Numbered from the stretch's first letter, positions 17,453 to 27,572 are shown. The stretch: 64,000 nucleotides of DNA from Nitrospirales bacterium LBB_01 (GCA_004376055.2 CP049016.1:1922001-1986000), one strand, 5' to 3'. Notes: generated from the sequence alone by a model not told the origin. Numbers and translations: made by a program.

Positions 17453-18202
17453 ATGGATACAGAATCGTTAAAGAATCTCTTAAACTCCTTCAAAATCGGC
17501 ACTGCAAGCCTTGACGATGTGCTTAAAACTCTTAAACACATGCCGTATGAGGATTTGGAATTTGCCCGTGTTGACCATCATAGGGCGCTTATTTCCGGTA
17601 TAGCTGAGGTAGTTTTTGGCGAAGGGAAAAAAACGGAGGACTCAATTGCCATAGCTCATAGGATTTATGAAAAAAGCGGCAAAGTCCTGTTAACCCGTGT
17701 AAATGAGGACGTCTATACAGGACTAAACATAGAGGGTGCCTCATATGACAGAGATGCACGCCTTATTACGGCAAGTGCCAAAAGTATTGAGCAAAAGGGT
17801 AAGGTGCTGATAATATCAGCCGGCACGGCAGACATACCCATTGCAAAGGAGGCGGCACTTACTGCATCATTTTTGGGCAGCGCCGTTGAAACCCTGTTTG
17901 ACGCCGGTGTGGCAGGGCTTCATAGGATACTAAAAAACATGGGACTTTTTGATTCTGCTAACGCAATAGTTGTAATTGCCGGCATGGAGGGTGCGCTCCC
18001 TTCAGTGGTTGGCGCTCTTACTGACAAACCCATAATAGCCGTTCCAACATCGGTAGGATACGGCACATCGCTTGGTGGTTTAACCGCTCTGTTTGCTATG
18101 CTGAATTCCTGCGTTCCCGGCATAGCAGTTATGAATATAGATAATGGTTTTGGGGCAGGATGTTTTGCCCATAAAATAAACATGTTGTCAGTCAAGGAAT
18201 AA
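17453..18202 (+). CDS. larB: Nickel-pincer cofactor biosynthesis protein LarB
   Basis: 249 aa. The signature 'ARVDHHRALISGIAEVVFG' (residues 38-56) and the C-terminal PurE-like domain ('IISAGTADIPIAKEAA', 'GMEGALPSVVGAL', 'PTSVGYG') identify LarB. It carboxylates and hydrolyses nicotinic acid adenine dinucleotide in the first step to the Ni-pincer cofactor of lactate racemase-type enzymes. No larC, larE or larA is in the window. Its stop codon directly abuts the next start. Confidence 0.92.
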   Translation: MDTESLKNLLNSFKIGTASLDDVLKTLKHMPYEDLEFARVDHHRALISGIAEVVFGEGKKTEDSIAIAHRIYEKSGKVLLTRVNEDVYTGLNIEGASYDRDARLITASAKSIEQKGKVLIISAGTADIPIAKEAALTASFLGSAVETLFDAGVAGLHRILKNMGLFDSANAIVVIAGMEGALPSVVGALTDKPIIAVPTSVGYGTSLGGLTALFAMLNSCVPGIAVMNIDNGFGAGCFAHKINMLSVKE

Positions 18203-20008
18203 ATGAGTACCGAGAAACCCTCAAAACCTCAGCGTCTTACGATGGATTTTGTAGTTAATGCGCTCCTTGCTCAGCGTATAATCAGCAAAGAGCAAGCTCA
18301 AACTATTTCCAAAGAGTATGAAATCAGACGGATGCGTCTCCAGAAAGTTCTTGACTCTACTTTGGCGGGAAAATCCGGCAGCGTACGTGAGATAGTCTCC
18401 CCTGCCGAGGTGATTGCGTCTTACGAGCTTGAAATGCTGGAAACTCCCGGGAAACTCATTAACGAGGATGTAATAACAGAGGCATTAGCTAAGGAAATAC
18501 CAATGCCTTACAAGAAACTTGACCCATTAAAACTTGACCTTGCCGTTGTAACCGGACACGTGCCGCGCCCATTTGCGCTTAAATACACACTGACCCCTAT
18601 TGAGGAAACCGGAGACACTGTTGTCATAGCTCTTGCCGATCCATTTAATATGGAGGGCATAGACAGCTTAAAGCAGTTGAAGAAACTAAAACCGCAGTTG
18701 GTGTTAAGTTCCCGCACAGATATAATTAAAATAGTGCGTGAGTTTTTCGGGTTTCATTCCTCCGTAGCCGCAGCAAACGCCCAACTGAAACCAACCAGCG
18801 ATTTGGGCAATCTTGAGCAGTATGTGAAAATGAAGGGACAAGGTGAGATAGAGGTGACCGATTCGCATGTAATTAACGCAGTTGAATATCTGATGCAGTA
18901 TGCCTTTGACCAGAGGGCAAGCGATATTCACATTGAACCCAAGCGGGATAAGTCAGTGGTAAGGCTTCGGATAGACGGCGTTATGCACTATGTGCACTCA
19001 ATGCCAAAACCTGTTCATGCGCCTGTGACCTCCCGTCTTAAGATGATGTCAAGGATGGATATAACAGAACGCCGCCGCCCACAAGACGGCAGAATCAAAA
19101 CAACATATAAAAACAAAGAACTTGAACTTAGAGTTTCCACACTCCCTGTAGCATTCGGAGAAAAAATCGTAATTAGGATTTTTGACCCCGATGTTCTTAT
19201 GCAGACGGTGGAAAATCTGGGTTTTTATCCAAAGGAGTATCAACAGTACAGTTCGTTTCTGAGCAGACCTAACGGTATAATTATGGTGACAGGCCCCACA
19301 GGAAGCGGTAAGACCACCACGTTGTACTCCTCGCTGAGGGCGCTTTCCTCACCTGAGGTCAACATCATAACGATAGAGGATCCGATAGAGATGGTGTTGG
19401 AGGAGTTTAACCAGGTGGGAGTACAGGCAGGTATTGGAGTAACGTTTGCTAATATTTTACGCACCGTACTTAGACAAGACCCTGACATCATAATGGTTGG
19501 TGAAATAAGAGACAAAGAGACCGCTGACAATGCCATTCAATCGGCCCTTACCGGGCATCTCGTACTTTCCACACTTCACACAAACGATGCTCCGTCAACA
19601 ATAACCCGACTACTTGATTTGGGGATTCAGGCGTTTCTGATCTCATCAACTATAATTGGGGTAGTGGCTCAACGGCTTGTCCGTAAAATCTGTCAGCACT
19701 GTAAACGGGAAAGAAGGATGATTTCCGATGAGATAGACTACTTGCAGCTTAAACCCGGCAATTATTTGGTGCACTATGGCGAGGGCTGTGTCGAGTGCAG
19801 AGGAACAGGGTATATGGGGCGGACGGCAATATTTGAAATCATGGAATTAACCGAGAAATTTAAGCTGATTTTGACACCTAACGCAGACGCAGCAGACCTC
19901 TACAAAGCGGCAAGAGCAGACGGAATGGTAACGCTTCGGGAATCGGCTGTAAGAAAAATGCTTGACGGAGTTACAACCTACGAGGAGGTCGTTTCAATGA
20001 CCGGGTGA
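18203..20008 (+). CDS. GspE/PilB-type secretion/pilus assembly ATPase
   Basis: 601 aa. The N-terminus (to about residue 170) is a MshEN-type domain ('LVVALADPFN'-like segment 'VVIALADPFNMEGID'). The ATPase core has 'ASDIHIEPKRD', Walker A 'GPTGSGKTTTLYSS', 'ITIEDPIEMVLEEFNQ', Walker B 'RQDPDIIMVGEIRDKETA' and 'LTGHLVLSTLHTND'. A four-Cys zinc site is made by 'CQHCKRE' and 'CVECRGTGYMGR'. This domain set fits type IV pilus PilB or type II GspE; no neighbouring pilus gene decides between them. The 3' end overlaps the convergent methyltransferase by 15 bp. Confidence 0.93.
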   Translation: MSTEKPSKPQRLTMDFVVNALLAQRIISKEQAQTISKEYEIRRMRLQKVLDSTLAGKSGSVREIVSPAEVIASYELEMLETPGKLINEDVITEALAKEIPMPYKKLDPLKLDLAVVTGHVPRPFALKYTLTPIEETGDTVVIALADPFNMEGIDSLKQLKKLKPQLVLSSRTDIIKIVREFFGFHSSVAAANAQLKPTSDLGNLEQYVKMKGQGEIEVTDSHVINAVEYLMQYAFDQRASDIHIEPKRDKSVVRLRIDGVMHYVHSMPKPVHAPVTSRLKMMSRMDITERRRPQDGRIKTTYKNKELELRVSTLPVAFGEKIVIRIFDPDVLMQTVENLGFYPKEYQQYSSFLSRPNGIIMVTGPTGSGKTTTLYSSLRALSSPEVNIITIEDPIEMVLEEFNQVGVQAGIGVTFANILRTVLRQDPDIIMVGEIRDKETADNAIQSALTGHLVLSTLHTNDAPSTITRLLDLGIQAFLISSTIIGVVAQRLVRKICQHCKRERRMISDEIDYLQLKPGNYLVHYGEGCVECRGTGYMGRTAIFEIMELTEKFKLILTPNADAADLYKAARADGMVTLRESAVRKMLDGVTTYEEVVSMTG

Positions 20009-21007
20009 TGCTTTCCTCTTACCGCGTCCTTCTATTCCGTTATAACCGTAGTGGATTTCCACATCGTCAAGGTCTGCTTCTTTAAAAAGCGCTCTTACCT
20101 GCTCTAAGTTAAGCGGATTATCGTAGGCTGCCGAGAGAAAGTCAAACGTATCCAACACCGCCCATTCCTTTAATACACTCTCGCTGAGATTATATATCCC
20201 CCTGTAGTCAGCCATACTAAAGATTAGGCTGAGTTTTCTGCTGCTTATTCCTGTTAGTTTGTGAAACATACCGGTTATCGGATATAGGAAATTAACGTAC
20301 TTTTCGCAAAATTTGTACAGTGTCTCAGGCGAAAGACGCGTCGTAACAGGCCGAATGTAATACTTTGTCATGAGAAGGTCTTTGTACCACTTATCAAACT
20401 TACAGTAAATGTCAATCGTCAGTCGCCCACCCGGTTTTAAGCATGGAGGCAAAGCAAGAAACGCTCCCCTGACATCCGGTGTGTGCTGAAGGACTCCGAT
20501 ACACAGCAATTTATCAAAAAAATCCCTTCTAACAGGTAGATTATATATGTCCCCCTGCACAATAAGAAGATTCTCCCTGTCACCGTGAGTGGCATAATTA
20601 GCCTCAACAGCGTTACTGTAATCAATTGATACGATAAACGCTCCGGTTGTAAGCGCAATCTCTGTGTAACGCCCGGCCCCTGAGCCAATCTCCAATATGG
20701 TTTCATTTTGGAGATTTCTCTCCCACTTTGTCTCGTTAAAAAACCTCTCCTCAGTTATCTTAAGCCCTGTGTAGGAATCCAACAGCGTCTTTGGATGCCT
20801 GTTCCATTCAAAGCCAAAACTGGCGGCATAGTTGTCAATAGGTACAAAGCGAGGAATAAATCTGATTATCTGATACACCCCTCCACAGCCATTACACCGA
20901 AGTGTACCCTCTTTAATTTTATGTCCAACACTTTCATCCACTTGCTGGATGTCCAGAGTGCCCCTGCACTCTGGACAGCGTAAATACTCTAAATGTGCTT
21001 TTCTCAC
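19994..21007 (-). CDS. SAM-dependent methyltransferase with N-terminal zinc ribbon
   Basis: 337 aa starting at GTG (21007), directly after the stop of the secreted-repeat gene. The N-terminus has a Trm112-like zinc ribbon, 'LRCPECRGTL' and 'LRCNGCGGVYQ'. The class I methyltransferase core follows: 'ILEIGSGAGRYTEIA' (about residues 104-118), 'GDIYNLP', and 'FDKLLCIGVLQHTPD'. The arrangement occurs in methyltransferases acting on cell-surface sugars or small molecules; the substrate cannot be told. Confidence 0.85.
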   Translation of the reverse strand: MRKAHLEYLRCPECRGTLDIQQVDESVGHKIKEGTLRCNGCGGVYQIIRFIPRFVPIDNYAASFGFEWNRHPKTLLDSYTGLKITEERFFNETKWERNLQNETILEIGSGAGRYTEIALTTGAFIVSIDYSNAVEANYATHGDRENLLIVQGDIYNLPVRRDFFDKLLCIGVLQHTPDVRGAFLALPPCLKPGGRLTIDIYCKFDKWYKDLLMTKYYIRPVTTRLSPETLYKFCEKYVNFLYPITGMFHKLTGISSRKLSLIFSMADYRGIYNLSESVLKEWAVLDTFDFLSAAYDNPLNLEQVRALFKEADLDDVEIHYGYNGIEGRGKRKASPGH

Positions 21008-21397
21008 TTACGGCCTTTTGGGTGCTTTACCTACAGGCGGCTTAGCATTAGGATTTCTGCCTGGTGCCGGAGCATTTAGTTTTTTGGCTTGACCCGGAGC
21101 ATTTGGGTTTTTACCAGGCCCGCGAAAATTTGGGTTTTTCCCTTGCGGCTGCGCCCCTGGAGCTTTCTTCTTAGGCGGCCTCTCAGCAACCAATACGCTT
21201 GTACTGTAAGTTTTGCCAGTAAGAGCATCTTTTAAAGCAACTGGTGATACTCCATCGGCAGCAAACTCAAAGGATACATCAGTAGAAAAAACACTGCCCG
21301 GCGTGTACTTATCGCCTGTGGAATTATTAACGCTTGCTGAGGCTGCAACTGAAAAAAACACCGTCACAAACAGTACACACAAAGTAAACTTCTTCAT
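21008..21397 (-). CDS. Secreted protein with Pro/Asn/Lys-rich repeats
   Basis: 129 aa. A clear signal peptide ('MKKFTLCVLFVTVFFSVAA', likely cut near residue 22) leads a short globular stretch of about 50 residues and a low-complexity tail of imperfect GKNPN / GRNPN units rich in Pro, Gly, Lys and Asn. The tail is strongly basic and probably disordered. I recognise no family. A good ribosome-binding site precedes the ATG. The neighbouring methyltransferase abuts it and may be cotranscribed. Confidence 0.7.
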   Translation of the reverse strand: MKKFTLCVLFVTVFFSVAASASVNNSTGDKYTPGSVFSTDVSFEFAADGVSPVALKDALTGKTYSTSVLVAERPPKKKAPGAQPQGKNPNFRGPGKNPNAPGQAKKLNAPAPGRNPNAKPPVGKAPKRP

Positions 21398-21470
21398 ACT
21401 TTTACCCCCCTTATCAGATTAACTTAAACTACTTTATGAAATTTTTATAAAATCTGTCAATATGTGATCC

Positions 21471-21499
21471 AAAAAAACACACTTACTGAGAGTGTGTTT
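21471..21499 (-). terminator. Intrinsic terminator facing left
   Basis: Reading leftward, AAACACACT (21499-21491) pairs with AGTGTGTTT (21483-21475) around a 7-nt loop, and the stem continues into a run of seven T (21477-21471). It would stop leftward transcripts coming through from the hybrid kinase side before they reach the secreted-repeat gene. Confidence 0.6.
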
Positions 21500-21609
21500 A
21501 TTGCGTATTTTCAAGGATGTATGTTAGTATTAGTTCGTGATGAGTGCTTATGCAGACAGGTTTAATGTGGAGCTGTTGATGATACCAAAAAACAAAGGAG
21601 GTTTTAACT

Positions 21610-22014
21610 GTGAGAATATTGGTAGCGGATGACGATTTTGCAAGCCGCACAATGTTGCAGCGTTTTTTAGAGGATTACGGCGATGTAGATGTCGTAGTAA
21701 ACGGCGCTGAAGCGGTTACCGCTTTCACACTTGCTTTGGATAATAATCAACCCTATGGTCTCGTTTGTCTTGATGTTATGATGCCTGAGATGGATGGCGT
21801 TACAGCATTGGGGAGGATTCGGATTAAAGAAAAATCAATGAAAGTTGCATCAGACAAAGAAGTCAAAATTATTATGACCACATCGTTGGAATTTTATAAA
21901 GACAGCCTAACTATCGGTCATAAGCATCTTGTCAGGTGTAATGATTATATTACAAAACCGATTGATTTAGATAAGTTGGCTGAAATACTTGAAAAATATG
22001 GGTTCTCTAAATAA
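21610..22014 (+). CDS. CheY-like single-domain response regulator
   Basis: 134 aa, a lone receiver domain. 'RILVADDDFASRTML' gives the acidic pocket, 'GLVCLDVMMPEMDG' the phosphorylated Asp near residue 56, 'IIMTTS' the switch Thr, and 'YITKPID' the conserved Lys. No output domain, so it acts by protein contact. The GTG start has AAGGAGG 8 nt upstream. It points toward the 3' end of the hybrid kinase gene, whose Hpt domain could be its phosphodonor. Confidence 0.93.
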   Translation: MRILVADDDFASRTMLQRFLEDYGDVDVVVNGAEAVTAFTLALDNNQPYGLVCLDVMMPEMDGVTALGRIRIKEKSMKVASDKEVKIIMTTSLEFYKDSLTIGHKHLVRCNDYITKPIDLDKLAEILEKYGFSK

Positions 22015-22039
22015 TAAGCAGCATATCGGTAACTGAATT

Positions 22040-24295
22040 TTAGAACATCTTACCATGCGGTTTTAAAAGGTAAATGTTAATTTCCTTTAAAACTTTATCT
22101 AATTCAAGTTGTATATTTTCTACAAAAGTTTTTATTTTTGTCTCATCTTCAGACATGTCATTACTTTCTGATAGAGCTATCTCCATTCTAAAGACTTCGC
22201 TTTTAAGAGCCGTTGCGCCAACATTGGCAGACATTCCCTTAATCAAATGAACCTGCTTTTTCAACTCCCCTAAATTCCTTGCCTCAAATAGTTTTTTAAG
22301 AAAAGCTGTCTGCACTGGAGCATCTTCAACAAACGCCTGCCACATGTCTCTAATAATCCCCTCATCATTTTTAACTCTCTTTAGCAGTTTCTCTATATTT
22401 AGCGATATTGCTGAGGTTCGTTGTGCTGGACGGTTCATATCGATAGGTTGTTCAGACATATTATCAGAGGACAATGCTTTCAGCCTTGCCTGTCCGTAGG
22501 CACTATATTTTTCTACTAAAGCATATAACTCATCGGCATCCAGAGGTTTTGAAATATAATCGTTCATTCCAGCTTCAATGTAGCGCTCTCTGTCTCCTCT
22601 TAGAGCATTGGCAGTCATCGCAATTACAGGCACTTCCCTATTAATCTCACAGCCATCTGCAGTTCTGAGAAGTTTTGTTGCTTCTATGCCATCCATCTCA
22701 GGCATCTGTACATCCATAAAAACTATATCAAAACTGGTTTTAGAGAGTTTTTTTAATGCTTCATGTCCATTCCCTGCTACTTGCGGCATAACCCCATGTC
22801 TTTCCAGCAATTTAACTGCAAGCGTTTGATTTACCACGTTATCGTCCACTATCAATACATTGAGAGACTTTCGTGACTCCAGCACCTTGTGGCGAGTCAA
22901 TAACGGCACCTCAGGGTTATCCCAGTTAGCTGCCAGCATTGACAGGACGTCCATTAAGTCAGATTTGTAGATTGGTTTGACAATATAACCAGAGACGCCA
23001 AGAGCACGGCACTGTGCATCGTCTCCTCTTAAGCCGGCACTAACCAACATAATCACCTTAACCTGTGACAGCTTCTCCATGGATTTCATATTTCTTGCAA
23101 ACTCAAATCCATCCATGTCTGTCAGTTGGAAATCTAAAATCACTATATCATATTGTACAGTTGAAAAAGTAAGTTTGCCTGATGCCTCGTAACCGCTTAA
23201 TGCCGTATCAACTAAAAACCCCTCCCCTTTTAGCATATCTGCGATTCTCTGGTTTGTTGTAACATTACTGTCCACTACCAGTATGTGTTTATTCTTAAAT
23301 TCAATCTTTTCTGACTGTTGGGCGGTTGCAGGCGTTGTTAACGATTTTAAAAACTTAGCAGTGAAATAAAAGGCACTGCCCTTGCCTAAGTCGCTTTCAA
23401 CCCAAATTTCACCTTTAAGCATCGCAACAATCTTTTTTACTATGGCAAGCCCCAGCCCAGTGCCTTCAAATCTCTTAGTTGTAACATCCTCAAGCATGGT
23501 AAAGGTGTCAAAAATTATGTCCTGTTTTTCTTTGGGTATTCCTATCCCAGTGTCAGACACTGAAAATTGCAGCATCTGTAATTTATCGTCTGTTGTATGG
23601 TCAGACTCAGGACAAGCCATGTTCACTTTTAACTCTATTTTGCCCTTGTCTGTAAATTTTATCGAATTGCCTATTAGATTAACTAACACCTGTCTTAAAA
23701 GTCCTACGTCTCCTACTAATGCAGTTGGTACATCCGGCGATATTTCTACATTCATTTGCAGCCCTTTGTTGCGCGCTGTAATCGCTAAAGGCTCTACAGT
23801 GGTTTTTATTGCAGTAATCAAATCAAAATCCATGTTCTTTAGTTCAATCTTACCGGCTTCTATTTTGGATAAATCCAATACATCGTTTAAAATATCAAGC
23901 AGATGCTTTGATGAGTTCTTAACTATGGTAAGGTACTCTCTCTGCTCTGTATCAAGCAGAGTGTCAAGCGCAAGATTAGTCATTCCTATTATACCGTTCA
24001 TAGGGGTACGGAACTCATGACTCATATTGGCTAAGAATGTACTTTTTGCCCTGTTAGCCTCCTCTGCCAACTCCTTTGCCTTGCGTAGTTTTTCAGTTTC
24101 AAGTAATACCTGTGCCTGAAGGTCTGTGTTTAAGATTCTTAAACGGTTTTCACTATCTTTCAATGCCTCCTTGTGGTGCTCATCTGCTATTATTAGCTTC
24201 TTGCCTTTTTTATAAATAACAAATGCGCCGGCAAGTCCTAAAATTAAAAACACAATGTGTGACAACGCAATAAGAATTATGGAACGTCTTTCCAT
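22040..24295 (-). CDS. Hybrid histidine kinase HisKA-HATPase-REC-REC-Hpt (detached from its sensor)
   Basis: 751 aa. One N-terminal membrane segment (about residues 6-27), a coiled linker, HisKA with '[18 protein letters not shown]', an ATP-binding domain ending '[16 protein letters not shown]', two receivers ('[11 protein letters not shown]' with '[13 protein letters not shown]'; '[11 protein letters not shown]' with '[13 protein letters not shown]') and a C-terminal Hpt ('[15 protein letters not shown]'). The first receiver lacks one acidic pocket residue (DS in place of DD). The sensor half is the next gene upstream. The two become one frame if a single G is added to a G6 run at 24338-24333. 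Confidence 0.93.
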   Translation of the reverse strand: MERRSIILIALSHIVFLILGLAGAFVIYKKGKKLIIADEHHKEALKDSENRLRILNTDLQAQVLLETEKLRKAKELAEEANRAKSTFLANMSHEFRTPMNGIIGMTNLALDTLLDTEQREYLTIVKNSSKHLLDILNDVLDLSKIEAGKIELKNMDFDLITAIKTTVEPLAITARNKGLQMNVEISPDVPTALVGDVGLLRQVLVNLIGNSIKFTDKGKIELKVNMACPESDHTTDDKLQMLQFSVSDTGIGIPKEKQDIIFDTFTMLEDVTTKRFEGTGLGLAIVKKIVAMLKGEIWVESDLGKGSAFYFTAKFLKSLTTPATAQQSEKIEFKNKHILVVDSNVTTNQRIADMLKGEGFLVDTALSGYEASGKLTFSTVQYDIVILDFQLTDMDGFEFARNMKSMEKLSQVKVIMLVSAGLRGDDAQCRALGVSGYIVKPIYKSDLMDVLSMLAANWDNPEVPLLTRHKVLESRKSLNVLIVDDNVVNQTLAVKLLERHGVMPQVAGNGHEALKKLSKTSFDIVFMDVQMPEMDGIEATKLLRTADGCEINREVPVIAMTANALRGDRERYIEAGMNDYISKPLDADELYALVEKYSAYGQARLKALSSDNMSEQPIDMNRPAQRTSAISLNIEKLLKRVKNDEGIIRDMWQAFVEDAPVQTAFLKKLFEARNLGELKKQVHLIKGMSANVGATALKSEVFRMEIALSESNDMSEDETKIKTFVENIQLELDKVLKEINIYLLKPHGKMF

Positions 24296-24327
24296 CTTAA
24301 GATAATGCGTTAATGGTAAAGATATGC

Positions 24328-24978
24328 CTATACCCCCCGAACATCACCTTCTTTATAACCCTGATGGCCATGGCATTTTAAGCAACTTTTCTTTGTAAAC
24401 AAAGGACGCATGAGACGCAAATGAGGTTCGCCATTAATTGAGCTTACCTCAAATACCTCCTTCGTGCCGGATTCAAATGCCCTCAGCGCTCTGATTTCCC
24501 ACTCGTCAGGTTTATTCATGGGGTTTAAGTACTTAAGACTAGTGATACGCCCTTGTACGCCATATACTGCAGAGTACTCATTCATTGCATGCCGTAACAT
24601 ATAAGCAGGATTCATAAGCGTTAACTTCTTTCCGGTATTTGTTACTACATCTCTGTCAGGGACATTGGTAAGATAGGGGCTTGGCGGTGTGCTGTTATCT
24701 GGAGAAACATAAACGCCTCCACGGTCTGAAGCCCAATTCCTAAACGCAACGTCTTTATTGAAGTTTGTTACAGCCTCTCTCTTTGCGGAGTTCATGGTAT
24801 CTTGATGTACATCAAAAATACTCCTCGCAAGTGACGCCAATACTATGATTGTCCAAAGAACAGAAACTAAAACTATGATTTTAAGAAGATATGAATAATT
24901 CAGCTTATATCTGTCAGCTGCTTTCATTTTGTAGGGACCCCCTGCCTTATACTTAATACTATAAAAAGTAAAGGACAT
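24328..24978 (-). CDS. DUF3365 (Tll0287-like) heme sensor domain, severed from the kinase
   Basis: 216 aa. An N-terminal membrane segment (about residues 30-50) leads into a periplasmic DUF3365 domain: '[20 protein letters not shown]' and the c-type heme site '[10 protein letters not shown]' (CxxCH). The frame ends abruptly at TAG just after a G6 run. With one more G it would continue '[19 protein letters not shown]' straight into the kinase, which is how this family is normally built. It is therefore the sensing half of a frameshifted or phase-varying redox/ligand sensor kinase. Confidence 0.85.
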   Translation of the reverse strand: MSFTFYSIKYKAGGPYKMKAADRYKLNYSYLLKIIVLVSVLWTIIVLASLARSIFDVHQDTMNSAKREAVTNFNKDVAFRNWASDRGGVYVSPDNSTPPSPYLTNVPDRDVVTNTGKKLTLMNPAYMLRHAMNEYSAVYGVQGRITSLKYLNPMNKPDEWEIRALRAFESGTKEVFEVSSINGEPHLRLMRPLFTKKSCLKCHGHQGYKEGDVRGV

Positions 24979-25019
24979 AAGTCAATGGATTTTTACTTAT
25001 TGAGTGGAATTATTCTTAT

Positions 25020-25239
25020 TGCTTATGCCCTTAGCTCCGCAAAGAAAAAACTGGATTCCTGCCTTCGCAGGAATGACAAAAAAAGGAATGACACTAACCT
25101 ACAAGGGGATTCCCCTGTAAAGGAATGACAGGAAAAGAAGGTCACCTCCTCTGTCATTCCCGCCCCCGAGCGGGAATCCAGTCCTTTAAATATATTATTT
25201 GCTGCAGAAAACCCTCTGCCTGAGTTAACTCAATAAGCA
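25020..25239. repeat. MITE-like dispersed repeat, copy B (220 bp)
   Basis: Same family as copy A: TGCTTAT...ATAAGCA ends, TTAGCTCCGC / GAGTTAACTC inner arms, and the ATTCCTGC and ATTCCCGC hairpins. It has an extra hairpin in the middle, AGGGGATTCCCCT (about 25103-25115), flanked by a repeated GGAATGACA. It fills most of the 348-bp gap between the heme sensor gene and pheA. Confidence 0.85.
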
Positions 25240-25326
25240 CATAAAATATTTTTAAATAAAAATAAAATATACTTGAATTAAAAGAAAAAATATTGTTACA
25301 ATGTATAATTGTCAGGAAGGGATTGG

Positions 25327-26418
25327 ATGGTAATGGATAACAATATATTAACGCCTTTAAGAGAGAAAATAGATGTAATTGACGAAAGGATTTTGGAGCT
25401 TCTGAATGACAGGGCTCAAATAGCGCTTGAAATTGCAGAAATAAAGAAAAGTCACAAGCTTGATTTCTATAATCCCAAAAGAGAGCAGGAAATCCTTGAG
25501 CGGCTTGTAAAAACAAACAAAGGAATCTTCCCTAACGATACCCTTAAGATAATATTCAAAGAAGTGTTCTGTGCGACCCTCTCTTTGGAAAAGCCGCTGA
25601 CTGTAGCGTACTTCGGCCCGCAGGCCACCTACACCCATATGGCCACAATGAGATATTTTAGCTCCTCGTGCTCATACATGCCAACAGGCAGCATAAGGGA
25701 GGTGTTTGAACACGTAGCCACAGGAAAGGCTGTCTTTGGCGTTGTGCCAATTGAGAATTCCAACGAGGGCGCTATAAACTACACTCTTGACATGTTTATT
25801 GATTACGATCTCAGTGTTTATGCCGAGATTCTTATGTACGTTCACCATCACCTGCTGTCTAAGTGCAACGAAAGGTCTGAGATAAAGAAAATTTACTCAT
25901 TCCCACTTGTGACGGCACAGTGCAGAAAGTGGCTTGAGGCAAACATGCTCGGAGTTCCTATTTTTGAAGCCACAAGCACGGCTCAGGCTGCTGACACCGC
26001 AAGTGGTGAGGAGGGAGCTGCCGCAATCAGCAGCGATCTTGCTGCTAAAATCTATAATCTAAACTTTATTGAAAGAAATATTGAAAATATTAAAGACAAC
26101 GTGACACGGTTTCTTGTAATTTCAAAAGAATCTCAGGAGCGTACAGGTCATGACAAGTCTCTAATCATGTTTTCCGCCAAAGACCAGCCTGGCTCTCTCT
26201 ACGAGATTCTAACCCCGTTTAAAAAACAAAACATAAACCTCACCATGATAGAGTCCCGACCCTCTAAGAGAAAGGCATGGGAGTACATATTTTTTGCTGA
26301 GTTTGAGGGACACATTGACGATAAGAAAGTCAAGAAAGCACTCGATGCCGTTAAAAAACGAAGCACTTTTTTGAAGATTTTAGGGTCGTATCCCCAGGTG
26401 GATACGATTGAAAAATAG
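25327..26418 (+). CDS. pheA: Chorismate mutase / prephenate dehydratase (P-protein)
   Basis: 363 aa from ATG 25327, which AGGAAGG precedes at suitable spacing; ATG 25333 is possible. Residues 1-90 are an AroQ chorismate mutase ('LREKIDVIDERILELLNDRA'), 95-275 the prephenate dehydratase ('AYFGPQATYTHMA', 'VPIENSNEGAINYTLDMF', 'NVTRFLVIS'), and the C-terminus an ACT domain with the Phe-binding 'IESRPSKRKAWEY'. Phe feedback is therefore likely. It starts the long aromatic-acid operon. Confidence 0.95.
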   Translation: MVMDNNILTPLREKIDVIDERILELLNDRAQIALEIAEIKKSHKLDFYNPKREQEILERLVKTNKGIFPNDTLKIIFKEVFCATLSLEKPLTVAYFGPQATYTHMATMRYFSSSCSYMPTGSIREVFEHVATGKAVFGVVPIENSNEGAINYTLDMFIDYDLSVYAEILMYVHHHLLSKCNERSEIKKIYSFPLVTAQCRKWLEANMLGVPIFEATSTAQAADTASGEEGAAAISSDLAAKIYNLNFIERNIENIKDNVTRFLVISKESQERTGHDKSLIMFSAKDQPGSLYEILTPFKKQNINLTMIESRPSKRKAWEYIFFAEFEGHIDDKKVKKALDAVKKRSTFLKILGSYPQVDTIEK

Positions 26419-26495
26419 ACAACTTTTAGAACCATTACTTTTAAGCCGTCAATTCAATGCAAGTCTGTCTATGTTAACTGGAGGTCTTTTAGGTC

Positions 26496-27569
26496 TTGAT
26501 TAAAGCGCCTAGACATATAACAGAGATTAATCCCTACGTGCCTGGAAAACCAATAGAGGAGCTTGAAAGAGAGCTGGGAATCAAAGGCTCTATTAAACTG
26601 GCTTCAAATGAAAACCCGCTGGGGCCGTCTCCACATGCAGTAGCTGAAGCACAAAAGGTTATTGCCTCCGTAAACCGTTACCCGGATGGCGGCAGTTACC
26701 GCTTGATTTCTGCGCTGTCTGCCCATCTAAACGTCAGGCAGGAGGAGATAATAATTGGACACGGTTCAAACGAACTGCTGGATATTGCAGCACGAACCTT
26801 CATGCTGCCCGGGGATGAGGCTGTAATGGGACACCCGTCCTTTGTTGTTTATCCAAATTCCACGCAGAAAGTTAACGGCGTGCCTGTTAAGGTTGCTCTC
26901 ACCTCAGACAAGCGTCATGATCTCAGGGCAATGGCTGATAAAATTACCCCTAAAACGAAAATCGTGTTTATCGCAAACCCCAATAACCCTACCGGCACAA
27001 TTGTAACCACAGATGAGTTTGACGCCTTTATGGATAGCATCAGAGACGATATTCTTGTAGTCATTGATGAGGCCTATTTTGAATACGTAACAGATACCAT
27101 GTATGCCGACAGCATGAAACATTTCAGAGGCGGCAAGACCGTTTTGATACTGAGGACGTTTTCAAAAATCTATGGGCTGGCTGGGCTTAGAATCGGCTAT
27201 GGCGTTGCAAACCCTAAGATAATAGCCGAGATGAACAAAGTCAGAGAGCCGTTTAATACTAACTCATTGGCACAGGCTGGCGCAGTTGCCGCCCTTACCG
27301 ATACCGAACACGTTACACGCTCGGTAGCCTTAAATGAGGCAGGGAAAGCGTTTCTTTATGAAGAGCTAACGAAAATGAACTTGGATTTCACTAAAACACA
27401 CGCTAATTTCATATATATAGACATAAAAAAAGATGCGAAAGAGGTATATAAAAAAATGCTGCAAAAAGGTATGATAGTACGCCCTATGGGTGAAAATGCA
27501 CTAAGGGTAACAGTGGGATTACCAAAAGAAAATGAAACTTTCATTAGAATATTCAAGGAGGTTATATAA
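26496..27569 (+). CDS. hisC: Histidinol-phosphate / aromatic aminotransferase
   Basis: 357 aa from TTG at 26496, with GGAGG about 11 nt upstream; the family N-terminus begins right there. PLP fold type I motifs are 'SNENPLGPSP', 'ANPNNPTG', 'VIDEAYFEY' and the PLP-Lys motif 'TFSKIYGLAGLRIGYG'. HisC-type enzymes also transaminate aromatic keto acids. Its place between pheA and aroF suggests a role in Phe/Tyr synthesis in addition to, or instead of, histidine synthesis. Confidence 0.92.
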   Translation: MIKAPRHITEINPYVPGKPIEELERELGIKGSIKLASNENPLGPSPHAVAEAQKVIASVNRYPDGGSYRLISALSAHLNVRQEEIIIGHGSNELLDIAARTFMLPGDEAVMGHPSFVVYPNSTQKVNGVPVKVALTSDKRHDLRAMADKITPKTKIVFIANPNNPTGTIVTTDEFDAFMDSIRDDILVVIDEAYFEYVTDTMYADSMKHFRGGKTVLILRTFSKIYGLAGLRIGYGVANPKIIAEMNKVREPFNTNSLAQAGAVAALTDTEHVTRSVALNEAGKAFLYEELTKMNLDFTKTHANFIYIDIKKDAKEVYKKMLQKGMIVRPMGENALRVTVGLPKENETFIRIFKEVI

Positions 27570-27572
27570 AAG

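Noticed and set aside
17453-18202. LarB as PurE (AIR carboxylase)
   Set aside because: The N-terminal 'ARVDHHRAL' region is specific to LarB; only the C-terminal domain is PurE-like.
25273-25309. pheA promoter with perfect TATAAT at 25304-25309
   Set aside because: No -35 at proper spacing, and the start point would fall on the ribosome-binding site.
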